From an uncultured Bacteroidota bacterium (GTDB taxonomy: Bacteria; Bacteroidota; Bacteroidia; JADZBD01), in NCBI GenBank assembly GCA_937924855.1, contig CALEYQ010000031.1, positions 1-29,316 of the forward strand: a stretch of DNA of 29,316 nucleotides, read 5' to 3'. How positions within the stretch are numbered: position 1 is the stretch's first letter; each line of letters starts with the position of its first letter. Position numbers and translations under genes: made by a program. The notes under the pieces are model-generated. The model was given only the letters and a program-made list of their open reading frames with translations. It ran no database searches and had not been told where the DNA came from. Positions 21,290 to 29,316 of this stretch are shown one piece after another.

Positions 21290-24200
21290 TTACCTGATTA
21301 GTGAAACGTGACCAACAAGGGAATGCTTTTTCCCAAAAACATCATTTACGACAATCTTCCAGACATAAACATCTTCCTGGGCAATGTCGGATCCGCCGTT
21401 TGCTTTTCCGTTCCAATGTTCGTTCCAGTTGGTGGTGGTAAAGATCATATTTCCCCACCGGTCGTAAATCCAAAGCTTGTAAGTAGACTCATCAAGACCG
21501 TAGCCTTTGGGGAAGAAGAAATCGTTGTTTCCATCGCCATTGGGAGTAAATGCATTAGGAACCCAAATCACAAAGTCGGGTCTGACGATTACACAATGAG
21601 TAATCGAATCACGGCAACCATCGGCATTGGTTACGATAAGTTCAACACAATAGGTTCCGGTGTCAGTGTAAGTATGGCAAGGTGCGAATGCGGTACTGGT
21701 GTTATTGGCATCCTGTGGGTTACCGAAATCCCAGTTATAAGTAACACCACCCTGGCTTTGGTTGGTAAAGCAAACTGTTGGATTCAACAGGGTAACAACC
21801 TGTGGGGTTGCTGTAAAGGCAGGAACAGGATTTGGCCAAACATCAATCATTTGCGGAACCACAATAGTTGCGGTGCATCCATTGCTGTTTGTAATGGTAA
21901 GAGTTACATCGTACAACCCGGCTATAGGATAGCAAATGTTCGAAGGATTTTGCTGTGTGGAACTTGCCGGAATCGCACCCGGGAAACTCCAGTTCCAGGA
22001 AGTTGCAGCGTCGGGACTGATATCGCTGAAATCGGTACAGAAGGGGCCGCATCCACTGGAATCAACAGAAGAAATCTGGGCCGCAATGGGAGGCGGTTGG
22101 GTAACTATGGCGGTATCCGTAACTGTACATCCGTTTGCATCGGTAATTGTAACGGTATAGGTTCCTGCACAGAGTCCGGTTGCACTTGCTGCGGTTCCGC
22201 CGGTGGGAGCCCAGCTAAAGCTGAATGGTTGTGTTCCGCCTGCCGGAATTGTTACTGCCTGACCATTACACTGATTCGCACAAAGTGCCGGAAACCCTGC
22301 AGCCTGTGTGGTTAGCAAGGGAGGGTCGGAAAGTGTAACGGTTGCTGATCCGGTACAACCGAAATTATCGGTTACGTTCACCGTGTAAGTACCGGCGGAA
22401 AGCCCGGTTGCGGTTTGAGTGGTTTGCCCGTTATTCCAGGAATAAGTGTAAGGAGCAAATCCGCTGGCAGGGTTAGCAGTGGCACTTCCATTAGATCCAC
22501 CGAAACAACCCGGGTTGTTGGGTGTAAAGTTAATGGTAAGCGGAGGAATAATAACCACAATTGCGGTGTCGGTTCCCACGTTACCTATTGAATCGGTTAT
22601 GGTAACAATATAGCTGGTGGTGGAAGTCGGACAGACGTTATGGGGTCCGGGTCCATTTCCGATATTGGGCGACCAGGAATATGTATAGGGCGGAATTCCG
22701 CTGCTGGGAGTAGCTGTTAGGGAAGCACATCCGCCAAGGCAAAGCGTATCACCCGTAGTTTGAACATTCACTACGCATGGCGGTATAACAACAGATGCGG
22801 TGAATGAGGCGGTACATCCTGCATCGGTAGTAACGGTAAGGGTAGCCGAATAATTCCCGGCATTGCTCCATTGCACACCGTTTGGATTCTGAGCGTTCGA
22901 GTTTGCAGGGTTTCCACCGTTAAAAGTCCAGGCATAGTTGGTAATAGTAGAAGGATTATTCACCGTGGAAGTGCTGGTGAAGTTAATCGGCATATTACAA
23001 AGTGGGTTTGAGAATGTGAAGTTTGCGGTTGGATTAGGCATCACCCAAACCGTATCGTAGTGTGTGGTAATACATTGGTTGAATCCGGTCAAAGTCAGGG
23101 TGTACACGGTAGTAGTAGTTGGACTAACCGTAATTGAAGTGGTGGTGAAATTTCCGGGGTTCCAATTATAACCTGCATATCCGATCGGTGCCGTAAGGGT
23201 TGTGCTGGCTCCAAAACAAATGGTGTCATTGTTTGCAGCCAGTAGTGAAGGACCGCATTGCGCGTCGATATAAGCATATCCATAGTGCCCGCTTGCGGAG
23301 CAATCGCCATTGGTAAATTCAATGGTGACATACTGATTCAGGTAAGGTGTAAGGTCAACATTTACCGTAGACCAGGGTTTGTAGCGAACCGTAGAACAGG
23401 TTGTTGAATTGAAAAATCCGGGAAGGTTTACGCCCGCAGCAACAATAAATTGTGAGCAGTTAATTATGTTTCCATTTTGATCCTTCATAAGTGCCTTGAA
23501 GAAGGGCTGTTGATTCGATTGGTGATTCGGATCCTGAAACACAACAGCATAAGAGTATGAAAAACTTGAATTGGCAGGGGTAACCATAAATGTCTGGCTG
23601 ATTTGCTCAGCCTGGGCACCGGTTAAGTTGTTTCCAAGTTTCATTGAGTAGTTTCCTGAAAATACAACCGGAAAGCCTCCGCATGGATCAACTCCGGTAG
23701 GACCAACTACATCATGGCGACCGGGAATTGCACCGAGTCCGGTCATATTATAGGTTGGGGTAGGGGCTAATGGAGGACCTGTGGGGCCTGCTAAAGCCGT
23801 TCCTGAGGTAGCAAACCATCCGGTTAAATTCCCGGTTTCAAAATCCATGTTTACGCAAGTGGGATTTTGAGGTACCGGGGTTAAACTCGTGGCAATATTG
23901 TAATTAATGCAATTGGCATATGTTCCCGTTTGGTAACCGTCAACTACAATAAAATAACATTGATTGGCGGCTGCCTGAAAAGTAACGGTCAAAGTACCGG
24001 TGGCGTTGGCTGCAACATATTGATAGTTTGCGGCTACACAGGCATTGGCTGTTCCGGGACAGGCAGTAAAAACAGAAAGTGAAGGGTAAGCAGCTGAAGT
24101 TGCAGTGATGTTACTTAAGGTTACCTGAAGGTATCCGGTTTGGTTTGCGCAGACATAATAAAACCAATTATTGGCATTATAATAATTGGCCGCCAGACAT

Positions 24201-25762
24201 CCATTAGTGCCTGTATAGGTATTGCCTCCGCAACAAGTTGACTGGTTATTGTATGTTTGACCTAAAGTCAAAGGGTTGGCCATGGCAGTGGCGCAATTAT
24301 CTCCACCCGGGGTTTGAGCCAGAGGAGGCGAAAACGTGGATGTCAGATTGTAGTTTACACAATTAGAATAAGTCCCGGTTACATAAGAGTCAACCACTAC
24401 ATAATAACATTGTCCGGCAATTACCTGAAAATTAACCGAGGGGCCGTTTACGGTTGCGTTGGCTGCAACGTACAGGTAGGAACCGGTTATACAGGTTCCG
24501 GTTCCCGGGCATCCGGTGAAAACAGAAAGTGAAGGGTAGGCAGGTTGACCGGGAGATCCGCTGGTTGTGTTAGGCATCGAAATAGTTACACAGCCGGTTT
24601 GCTGGGCACAGAAATAATAAAACCAATCACTTCCATTGTAATAATTTGCTCCAATACAAGTAGAGTTAGTACCTGTATAATCATTTCCTGCGCAACAGGT
24701 AGTTTGTCCGGTATAGGTTTGACCAATAGTTATAGGATTGCTTTGAGCCGTGGCGCAGGTGTTTCCTCCCGGGGTTTGAACCAGCGCCGGGGCCGTGGTT
24801 GTGTTCAACGTGAAATTGAAACAATCGGCATAGGTGCCTGTTTTGTATCCATCAACCACAATATAAAAGCACTGGCCGGCGGTTACGTTTAATTGAACAG
24901 AAGGCCCGTTGGCTACCGTGGCATTGGGTGCAATATAAGTAAACCCTCCTCCCACACAGGTTCCGGTTCCGGGGCAACCATTCAATACGGAAAGAGAAGC
25001 ATAAGCTGCTTGTCCAACTCCACCCGAGGTAAGATTTGAAAGGGAAATTGTTACACAGGCATCAACAGGAGAACAGAAATAATAATACCAATCCTGTGAG
25101 TTGTAATAATTTGCTCCAATACAAGTTGAGTTTGTTCCGGTAAAATCATTTCCGGCGCAACATGTGGTTTGGTTTGGGTAACTGTTTCCGAGAGTAATTG
25201 GGTTAGCCTGAGCCGTGGCGCAAGTGTTACCTCCGGGAGTTTGAGCCAGGGGCGCAGTGAATGTAGTGTTCAGAGTAAAGTTTACACAGTTTGCGTATGT
25301 AGCATTGGTATAACCATCGATAACAATATAAAAACATTGTCCTGCCAAAACATTAAGCTGAACATTGGGCCCGTTGACTAGCGTTGCATTAGCCGCCACG
25401 ATCTGATACATTCCTCCAACGCAGGTTCCGGTACCCGGACATCCATTAAAAACAGATATAGAAGGATAAGCCGCTTGTCCGTTCACACCTGAAGTAACGT
25501 TTTGCATGGATATAGTAACGCACCCATCAGAAGGTGCACAGAAATAATAAAACCAATCCTGTGCAGTATAATAAGTGGTCGTCATACAGGTACTTGCAGT
25601 TCCTGTATAATCATTAATCTGACCGCAGGTGGTTTGGGCAGGATAGGCTGTGTTCAGGGTAATAGGTGCGGCCTGTGCGGCAGCACAGGTATTACCTCCC
25701 TGAGAAAAAGCCTTAGGGCCGAAAGCCAGGAGTGAAAGTAGTGCGAAGATTATTTTTTTCAT
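21290..25762 (-). CDS. Giant surface adhesin with four Cys-rich repeats and type B T9SS domain
   Basis: 1490 residues. A signal peptide (MKKIIFALLSLLAFGPKAFSQ) is followed by four repeats of about 155 residues (22-176, 177-331, 332-485, 486-632) that start GGNTCATAQ and contain DWFYYFC, CPGTGTC, GQCFYIVVDGY and a C in TYANCVNF. Next come a jelly-roll-like section with FETGNLTGWF (about 639-850), Ig-like and PKD sections, two SprB-type repeats (SAGTYTVNVTDNFGC, CAGTYTVTITDANGC), further PKD domains and a C-terminal CHU_C type B sorting domain (VPNAFTPNGDGNNDFFFP, YDRWGNMIF, WNGKANGG). It should be moved to the cell surface by the type IX system, where it may serve adhesion or gliding. Composition is rich in Asn, Thr and Gly. 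A small secreted protein is encoded 40 bases upstream. Confidence 0.93.
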   Translation of the reverse strand: MKKIIFALLSLLAFGPKAFSQGGNTCAAAQAAPITLNTAYPAQTTCGQINDYTGTASTCMTTTYYTAQDWFYYFCAPSDGCVTISMQNVTSGVNGQAAYPSISVFNGCPGTGTCVGGMYQIVAANATLVNGPNVQLNVLAGQCFYIVIDGYTNATYANCVNFTLNTTFTAPLAQTPGGNTCATAQANPITLGNSYPNQTTCCAGNDFTGTNSTCIGANYYNSQDWYYYFCSPVDACVTISLSNLTSGGVGQAAYASLSVLNGCPGTGTCVGGGFTYIAPNATVANGPSVQLNVTAGQCFYIVVDGYKTGTYADCFNFTLNTTTAPALVQTPGGNTCATAQSNPITIGQTYTGQTTCCAGNDYTGTNSTCIGANYYNGSDWFYYFCAQQTGCVTISMPNTTSGSPGQPAYPSLSVFTGCPGTGTCITGSYLYVAANATVNGPSVNFQVIAGQCYYVVVDSYVTGTYSNCVNYNLTSTFSPPLAQTPGGDNCATAMANPLTLGQTYNNQSTCCGGNTYTGTNGCLAANYYNANNWFYYVCANQTGYLQVTLSNITATSAAYPSLSVFTACPGTANACVAANYQYVAANATGTLTVTFQAAANQCYFIVVDGYQTGTYANCINYNIATSLTPVPQNPTCVNMDFETGNLTGWFATSGTALAGPTGPPLAPTPTYNMTGLGAIPGRHDVVGPTGVDPCGGFPVVFSGNYSMKLGNNLTGAQAEQISQTFMVTPANSSFSYSYAVVFQDPNHQSNQQPFFKALMKDQNGNIINCSQFIVAAGVNLPGFFNSTTCSTVRYKPWSTVNVDLTPYLNQYVTIEFTNGDCSASGHYGYAYIDAQCGPSLLAANNDTICFGASTTLTAPIGYAGYNWNPGNFTTTSITVSPTTTTVYTLTLTGFNQCITTHYDTVWVMPNPTANFTFSNPLCNMPINFTSTSTVNNPSTITNYAWTFNGGNPANSNAQNPNGVQWSNAGNYSATLTVTTDAGCTASFTASVVIPPCVVNVQTTGDTLCLGGCASLTATPSSGIPPYTYSWSPNIGNGPGPHNVCPTSTTSYIVTITDSIGNVGTDTAIVVIIPPLTINFTPNNPGCFGGSNGSATANPASGFAPYTYSWNNGQTTQTATGLSAGTYTVNVTDNFGCTGSATVTLSDPPLLTTQAAGFPALCANQCNGQAVTIPAGGTQPFSFSWAPTGGTAASATGLCAGTYTVTITDANGCTVTDTAIVTQPPPIAAQISSVDSSGCGPFCTDFSDISPDAATSWNWSFPGAIPASSTQQNPSNICYPIAGLYDVTLTITNSNGCTATIVVPQMIDVWPNPVPAFTATPQVVTLLNPTVCFTNQSQGGVTYNWDFGNPQDANNTSTAFAPCHTYTDTGTYCVELIVTNADGCRDSITHCVIVRPDFVIWVPNAFTPNGDGNNDFFFPKGYGLDESTYKLWIYDRWGNMIFTTTNWNEHWNGKANGGSDIAQEDVYVWKIVVNDVFGKKHSLVGHVSLIR
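23867..25699 (-). repeat. Four tandem repeats of about 465 bp in the adhesin gene
   Basis: Each unit codes for about 155 residues with the same order of cysteines and aromatic motifs. Stretches of near-identical DNA, for instance AAAACAGAAAGTGAAGGGTA near 24069 and 24519, show recent duplication or conversion between units. The fourth unit is the most diverged. Confidence 0.85.
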
Positions 25763-25801
25763 TTCCTTTAATATCTGGGTTGGAAGATTTTTTGGATTGG
25801 C

Positions 25802-26152
25802 TTAGTGGTTGTGGATTTCCTGTGTGTTTAGCAGAGGTCCGGCACGAAATCCGTGCTGTTCAATAGCAAACACGAGAGACTCATAAGGAATTCTCAGGTC
25901 GTAAACTCTTACTTTAATAAAGCGGGTTGTAAAATCGGTTCTTGACTCGGCCACCAGGTCTGCAAGTGATTCCAGGATTTGATCCAATCTCGTTGCATCA
26001 TCCGGGACAGTTAAACCCTCGGTAATCTGAAAAGTATATTCTATTAAATGTTGGTGCCCGGTATGGTCGATGGATTGTGCCTGCAAATTAAATCCCGAAA
26101 CCAAAAGGAGAGCTACCAGGATGTTGATTTGAATTTTATAAATTGCTTTCAT
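25802..26152 (-). CDS. Small secreted His-rich protein, ferredoxin-like fold
   Basis: 116 residues. The N-terminus is a signal peptide (MKAIYKIQINILVALLLVSG...LQAQ). The mature part opens with a His-rich SIDHTGHQH and ends with EIHNH. Between them the predicted order is strand (LIEYTFQITEG), helix (ATRLDQILESLADLVAE), strand (TRFIKVRVYDLRI) and helix (YESLVFAIEQHGFRAG), resembling half or all of an HMA-like ferredoxin fold but without the CxxC metal motif. The next gene on the same strand, 40 bases on, is the adhesin, so they may be cotranscribed. Function unknown; metal binding through the terminal histidines is speculation. Confidence 0.7.
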   Translation of the reverse strand: MKAIYKIQINILVALLLVSGFNLQAQSIDHTGHQHLIEYTFQITEGLTVPDDATRLDQILESLADLVAESRTDFTTRFIKVRVYDLRIPYESLVFAIEQHGFRAGPLLNTQEIHNH

Positions 26153-26191
26153 GTGCAGATTAAATATTTGCTTGGTTGTTTAGTTTAGATG

Positions 26192-26222
26192 TAAAAATAC
26201 CCCCGAAGGTTGTACAGGTCAA
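26192..26222 (-). promoter_or_regulatory. Likely promoter for the small secreted protein and adhesin
   Basis: TTG (26220-26222) and TATTTTTA (26192-26199) on the minus strand are 20 bases apart. The -7 box deviates from consensus only in its last base. It lies about 40 bases upstream of the ATG at 26152. Confidence 0.45.
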
Positions 26223-26361
26223 TTTTCCTTTTTCTGATAAGTGGGGGCTTTAAGGAGGCGTTTTAGGGGTGCCAGCCTCTTTACTGGCCAGTATTATGGC
26301 CCTAATCGGTTATATTCTCGGTAATATCCATTCCAACAATTAATATAATGTTGTGATTATC

Positions 26362-26400
26362 AGGTAAATAAAAAAGGAGGCAATCTATTGCCTCCTTTTT
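26362..26400 (-). terminator. Rho-independent terminator of the 26418-27578 gene
   Basis: A perfect 14-base inverted repeat (AAAAAGGAGGCAAT at 26371-26384, ATTGCCTCCTTTTT at 26387-26400) followed on the minus strand by a T-rich tail. It begins 18 bases after the stop of the low-complexity secreted protein gene. Confidence 0.9.
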
Positions 26401-26417
26401 CTCATATCTTAAATGGG

Positions 26418-27578
26418 TTATCTCGGACCCCGGCTGCCACCACCTTTTTGCATTCCGCCACCTTTGTTCATTCCGCCACCTTTGTTCATTCCGCCACCCT
26501 TATTCATACCTCCACCGCCTTTCTGGACCCCTCCACCTGATTTGGGAGGGCTGCCTTTTGACCCACCACTTTTATGCGGTTTGGTTTTTGGTGGATTATT
26601 TTGGTGACTACCCTTTTGGGGATTTCCGGAAGGTTGGTTTTTCCCGGGATTTTTATCTACCCCCGGGTTGTTACTCTTGTCCTTACCCGGACCCGGACCT
26701 TGGTTAGGTTGTTTATTTACCGGTTTCGGTGGACCAAAACTTTCGTTTTTGGAATTCCCCTGGTTTTTATTCGGGCCCGTTTTGCCGGGTTGATTTTTAC
26801 CTGCCTCATACTTCGCCCTGACAGGTTTTACCTTCTGATGAACAGTTGGCGAAGCTTTGCGGTGCGGCCCATAAAACGCATGGGCATTATTTAACCTGCA
26901 GTTAGGCACATAATGATAGTGTCCGTGATAATGCCACCAGTGTCTGCGATACCATCCCCATGGGTAAGGATTCCAGGGTCTCCACCAGGGTGGATAATAG
27001 CCCCAATACCAGGGTGAAGCCCAAACTACATAACCGGGTGCGTACATATATGAAACACAAGGCCAAAACCAAACATTCACCCAAATCCGGTGGGTTGCAA
27101 AATGTCCGGCAGGTCCTTTGCCCTGCTTCATTTCCTCTTTCCCGTCTTCCTCAAAAGGCTCTACAAAACGATTATCACCATACAACTCCTCATCTCCCAC
27201 CATCTGGACCATGGCACTTTGCTCTCCGTTTTTTTCAATAAGAATAGTGGCCACGTCCTGAATTTCTTTTTCCGATACATAAACCTGCAGAATTACTACA
27301 TGGTTACCATTATCCTTTTTGCTAACCACCCGCACATAATCAATCTTGCCATCTTCATTCAGGTCGAGGTTGTTGATGTAATTATTTTCTACATTAAGCC
27401 CCTTTTCAAATTCTTCAAGGCTTTTCGATTTTTTAAACAATTCCAATGCTCCCGGAAGCGAAAAATGATCACCGGGAAGGCCGGTACTGTCTGCGGAAAT
27501 GTCATCTCCCAGAGAAAATCCCTGCATGGGCAATAAGCCTAAGGCAAGGATCGAAATTAAGGTTCTCAGCTTTTTCAT
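26418..27578 (-). CDS. Secreted protein with calcium-loop motif and low-complexity W/Y/H and GGGMNK regions
   Basis: 386 residues in four parts. Signal peptide (MKKLRTLISILALGLLPMQGFS). A globular domain at about 35-150 (LPGALELFKKSKSLEEFEKG) with DLNEDGKIDYVRV, an EF-hand or dockerin-like calcium loop, and VVILQVYVSEKEIQDVATI; this domain recurs in uncharacterised Bacteroidota proteins. A section at about 165-225 dominated by Trp, Tyr, Pro and His (WASPWYWGYYPPWW, HWWHYHGHYHYVP). A Lys/Asn/Pro/Gly-rich tail ending in four GGGMNK or GGGMQK units. The tail is basic and probably unfolded. Location is periplasm or outside. Function unknown; a matrix or wall-binding role is only inference. Confidence 0.82.
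   Translation of the reverse strand: MKKLRTLISILALGLLPMQGFSLGDDISADSTGLPGDHFSLPGALELFKKSKSLEEFEKGLNVENNYINNLDLNEDGKIDYVRVVSKKDNGNHVVILQVYVSEKEIQDVATILIEKNGEQSAMVQMVGDEELYGDNRFVEPFEEDGKEEMKQGKGPAGHFATHRIWVNVWFWPCVSYMYAPGYVVWASPWYWGYYPPWWRPWNPYPWGWYRRHWWHYHGHYHYVPNCRLNNAHAFYGPHRKASPTVHQKVKPVRAKYEAGKNQPGKTGPNKNQGNSKNESFGPPKPVNKQPNQGPGPGKDKSNNPGVDKNPGKNQPSGNPQKGSHQNNPPKTKPHKSGGSKGSPPKSGGGVQKGGGGMNKGGGMNKGGGMNKGGGMQKGGGSRGPR
26424..26516 (-). repeat. Short tandem repeats coding GGGMNKG
   Basis: Four in-frame units of 18 bases coding GGGMNK or GGGMQK, with a related GGGG unit before them. Such repeats change length readily by slippage. Confidence 0.75.
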
Positions 27579-27640
27579 AACAATGCGTTTTAATATTAGA
27601 CGAATTAAAACGGGCAGGGTTTAATTCAGCGTTAATTTAT

Positions 27641-27648
27641 CAAAATTA
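27641..27648 (-). promoter_or_regulatory. Possible -7 box for the 26418-27578 gene
   Basis: TAATTTTG on the minus strand, 62 bases before the ATG at 27578, matches TAnnTTTG. There is no TTG at the expected distance. Confidence 0.4.
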
Positions 27649-27684
27649 TCCCAAATACCTTGCCATATTTTAAATCCGGGGCAC

Positions 27685-27692
27685 TATATTTG
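27685..27692 (+). promoter_or_regulatory. Possible -7 box for the PLD gene
   Basis: TATATTTG lies 7 bases before the ATG at 27700, with a TTG at 27660-27662 (22 bases upstream, slightly long). If used, the message would be essentially leaderless, or the true start would be slightly downstream. Confidence 0.4.
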
Positions 27693-27699
27693 ATAAATA

Positions 27700-29316
27700 A
27701 TGTTCATTAGAAAGTTCCGATCATATCTCTTCTTTGCCACGTTTCTGAATTCAGTGCCGGTTTTTTCAGGCTCGCTGATTTACGAAACCTTTAACAGTTA
27801 TGTGGGAACCCAGGCCAGCGCACCCGCCGGGTGGACAATTTCCAATCACGATTTTTACTCCAGCACAGGTTTTTCCGGAGCCTCCGGCCCTAATGCCTAT
27901 AAGTTCAGTATCCAGAATGCTAGTTTAACCAGCCCCCAGTTTTTAAATGCCGACAGCATTCGCTTTTGGCTAAAAGGGGCAGGGGTTGACACCGCAAGCT
28001 ACCTGATTCTTTCAGAATCTTTCGACGGAAATTTATGGAACCAGGTTTCGCTAATAAAACCACTTTCGAATGCGGCTCAGGTAGTTCAATTTCCGCTACA
28101 AGACTCCTCAAAGTTCATTCGCCTGACTTATTTTAAATCTGCCGGGAATCTTTCCCTCGACGATCTCGAAATTTTTTCGGTTCCCAACAACCCCTCAGGA
28201 AACATTAAAATTTATTTCACCCGTCCCGTAAATATTAATGTTTCTACCGGAACCAATGCGGTTTATCTGAACCAATCATTGGACGATACCCTGGTTGCTT
28301 ATATTAATCGAAGTATGGTTTCACTGGATGTGTGCGTGTATAATTATGTTCAGGGTTCCAATATGGCCCATATCGCCAATGCCGTTAATAATGCGTTTAA
28401 TCGCGGAGTCAGAATTCGGTGGATTTATGACGGCTCCTCATCCAATACCGGTCTTTCCTTATTAAACCCTTCCATACCCCGATTAGGTAGTCCCGTTTCG
28501 GCCTCTGCCGGACTTATGCACAATAAGTTCCTCATTATTGATGAGGAGTCTCCGGTTGCTGGTGATGCGGTGGTTTGGTCGGGTTCGGTAAATTTCACGG
28601 AACAACAATTCAACAGCGATTTTAATAATGCGGTAATAATTCGAGACAAGGAAATGGCAAAAGGCTTCCGGAAAGAGTTCGACCAGATGTGGGGCGGGTC
28701 AGGCGTTAATCCGGTTCCGGCTAATTCCCGTTTCGGTTCGGCCAAATTCCGTAACAATATTCATTACTTCGTGGTGGGTGGAAAACCGGTTGAAATTTAT
28801 TTCAGCCCTTCCCAAAACTCCCATGCTCAGATCTTGAGGTTTATTAACGATTGCGGCAGGGATATTCATTTTGGGATTTATGCATTTACTTATACCCCCA
28901 TTGCATCTGCTTTAAAAACGAAGGCACAAGGCGGTCTTTATGTGGCTGGAATTATGGATCAGTTTTCGGTTCCTTATGCACCTGATGATACCCTGGCCCC
29001 TGTTATGGGTTCAGCCCTGCAGATTTTTTCGCAAGGCTCCCTTTATCATAATAAATATATGCTGTTCGATCACGGCGACACAAACAGTAACCCAGCTGTT
29101 TTAACCGGAAGCCATAACTGGACTGTTTCGGCGGATACCAAGAATGATGAAAACCTGCTTTTTATTAAAGATGCAAGTATTACCAATCAGTTTTACCAGG
29201 CCCTTTCCGCCGACTTTTTTGGATTGGGATTTGGCCTTGATGTTAATCTTATTCCCGAAATTTCCGCAAAGCTTGTTTTCTCCCCTAATCCGGCCACCGG
29301 TTATTTAAAGTATTCC
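27700..29316 (+). CDS. Secreted phospholipase-D-like protein with T9SS domain, 3' end cut by window
   Basis: 539 codons read from the ATG at 27700 to the window end without a stop. A signal peptide (MFIRKFRSYLFFATFLNSVPVFSG) precedes a beta-sandwich section (about 25-165). Two PLD catalytic motifs follow: HNKFLIID with His274, Lys276 and Asp281, backed by GSVN at 295-298, and HNKYMLFD with His450, Lys452 and Asp457, backed by GSHN at 470-473. Two complete HKD motifs form one active site in this superfamily, which cuts phosphodiester bonds in lipids or nucleic acids. From about residue 525 the type A sorting domain begins (LVFSPNPATGYLKYS), so the missing end is probably about 60-70 residues. 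The enzyme should be exported by type IX secretion. Whether it is a nuclease or lipase cannot be told. Confidence 0.88.
   Translation, partial: MFIRKFRSYLFFATFLNSVPVFSGSLIYETFNSYVGTQASAPAGWTISNHDFYSSTGFSGASGPNAYKFSIQNASLTSPQFLNADSIRFWLKGAGVDTASYLILSESFDGNLWNQVSLIKPLSNAAQVVQFPLQDSSKFIRLTYFKSAGNLSLDDLEIFSVPNNPSGNIKIYFTRPVNINVSTGTNAVYLNQSLDDTLVAYINRSMVSLDVCVYNYVQGSNMAHIANAVNNAFNRGVRIRWIYDGSSSNTGLSLLNPSIPRLGSPVSASAGLMHNKFLIIDEESPVAGDAVVWSGSVNFTEQQFNSDFNNAVIIRDKEMAKGFRKEFDQMWGGSGVNPVPANSRFGSAKFRNNIHYFVVGGKPVEIYFSPSQNSHAQILRFINDCGRDIHFGIYAFTYTPIASALKTKAQGGLYVAGIMDQFSVPYAPDDTLAPVMGSALQIFSQGSLYHNKYMLFDHGDTNSNPAVLTGSHNWTVSADTKNDENLLFIKDASITNQFYQALSADFFGLGFGLDVNLIPEISAKLVFSPNPATGYLKYS

Noticed and set aside
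21308..22315. Long plus-strand open frame of 335 codons opposite the adhesin
   Set aside because: A shadow of the adhesin's biased codon use; Cys/Gly/Ser-rich with no family features.
26413..26607. Proline-rich plus-strand frame (PPPLFIPPPLFIPPP)
   Set aside because: It is the complement of the GGGMNK repeat region of the real minus-strand gene.

Overview
The window comes from a member of the Bacteroidota, probably a free-living or uncultivated lineage near Chitinophagales, Sphingobacteriales or Flavobacteriales. Four things point there: type IX secretion (T9SS) sorting domains of both type A (11030-11275, 11920-12151, start of one at 29270) and type B (CHU_C-like, ending at 21290); -7 promoter boxes of the form TAnnTTTG, several with a TTG element about 19-20 bases upstream; an ATP synthase epsilon subunit without its C-terminal helices; and families typical of the phylum (DUF4956, DUF2490, DUF3817, RhlE-like helicases, SprB/PKD-repeat adhesins). 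Several genes stop at TGA, so the standard bacterial code applies.

Layout. 1-2756 (+): a tightly packed cluster of a YD-repeat secreted protein whose signal peptide is broken by an in-frame TGA, a VTC-domain polyphosphate polymerase, a DUF4956 membrane protein and a DUF2490 outer-membrane protein. 2757-6741: an FtsX/LolE-type permease (-), a NamZ-like (DUF1343, GH171) exo-muramidase (+), and a translationally coupled ribF plus leucine-rich-repeat gene pair (-). 6902-8665 (+): atpD-atpC. 8666-9382: a mosaic intergenic region around an initiator tRNA, with partial copies of the tRNA on both sides, a twin-hairpin element and other palindromes. 9383-12151 (+): a lipoprotein and two T9SS-secreted proteins. 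12167-15454 (-): a RhlE-like helicase with a repetitive RNA-binding-type tail and a long structured leader, and a 530-residue helical-repeat protein. 15555-17230 (+): fabH and a small secreted protein. 17263-19427 (-): a Uup-type ABC-F ATPase coupled to a DUF3817 membrane protein. 19428-19982: mostly non-coding, holding the ABC-F promoter. 19983-21188 (-): a second DEAD-box helicase. 21290-26152 (-): a 1490-residue surface adhesin preceded by a small secreted protein. 26418-27578 (-): a secreted protein with a calcium-loop-like motif and extreme low-complexity sections. 27700-29316 (+): a secreted phospholipase-D-like enzyme cut by the window edge.

How they fit together: housekeeping genes (energy, FAD, fatty acid initiation, RNA helicases, ribosome-associated ATPase) alternate with envelope and secreted proteins. 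No phage, CRISPR array, restriction system or insertion sequence with a transposase is visible. The least ordinary parts are the tRNA-fMet neighbourhood (8671-9095), the polyphosphate polymerase/DUF4956 cluster, the four-repeat cysteine-rich adhesin with its small upstream partner, and the T9SS-exported two-HKD PLD protein.
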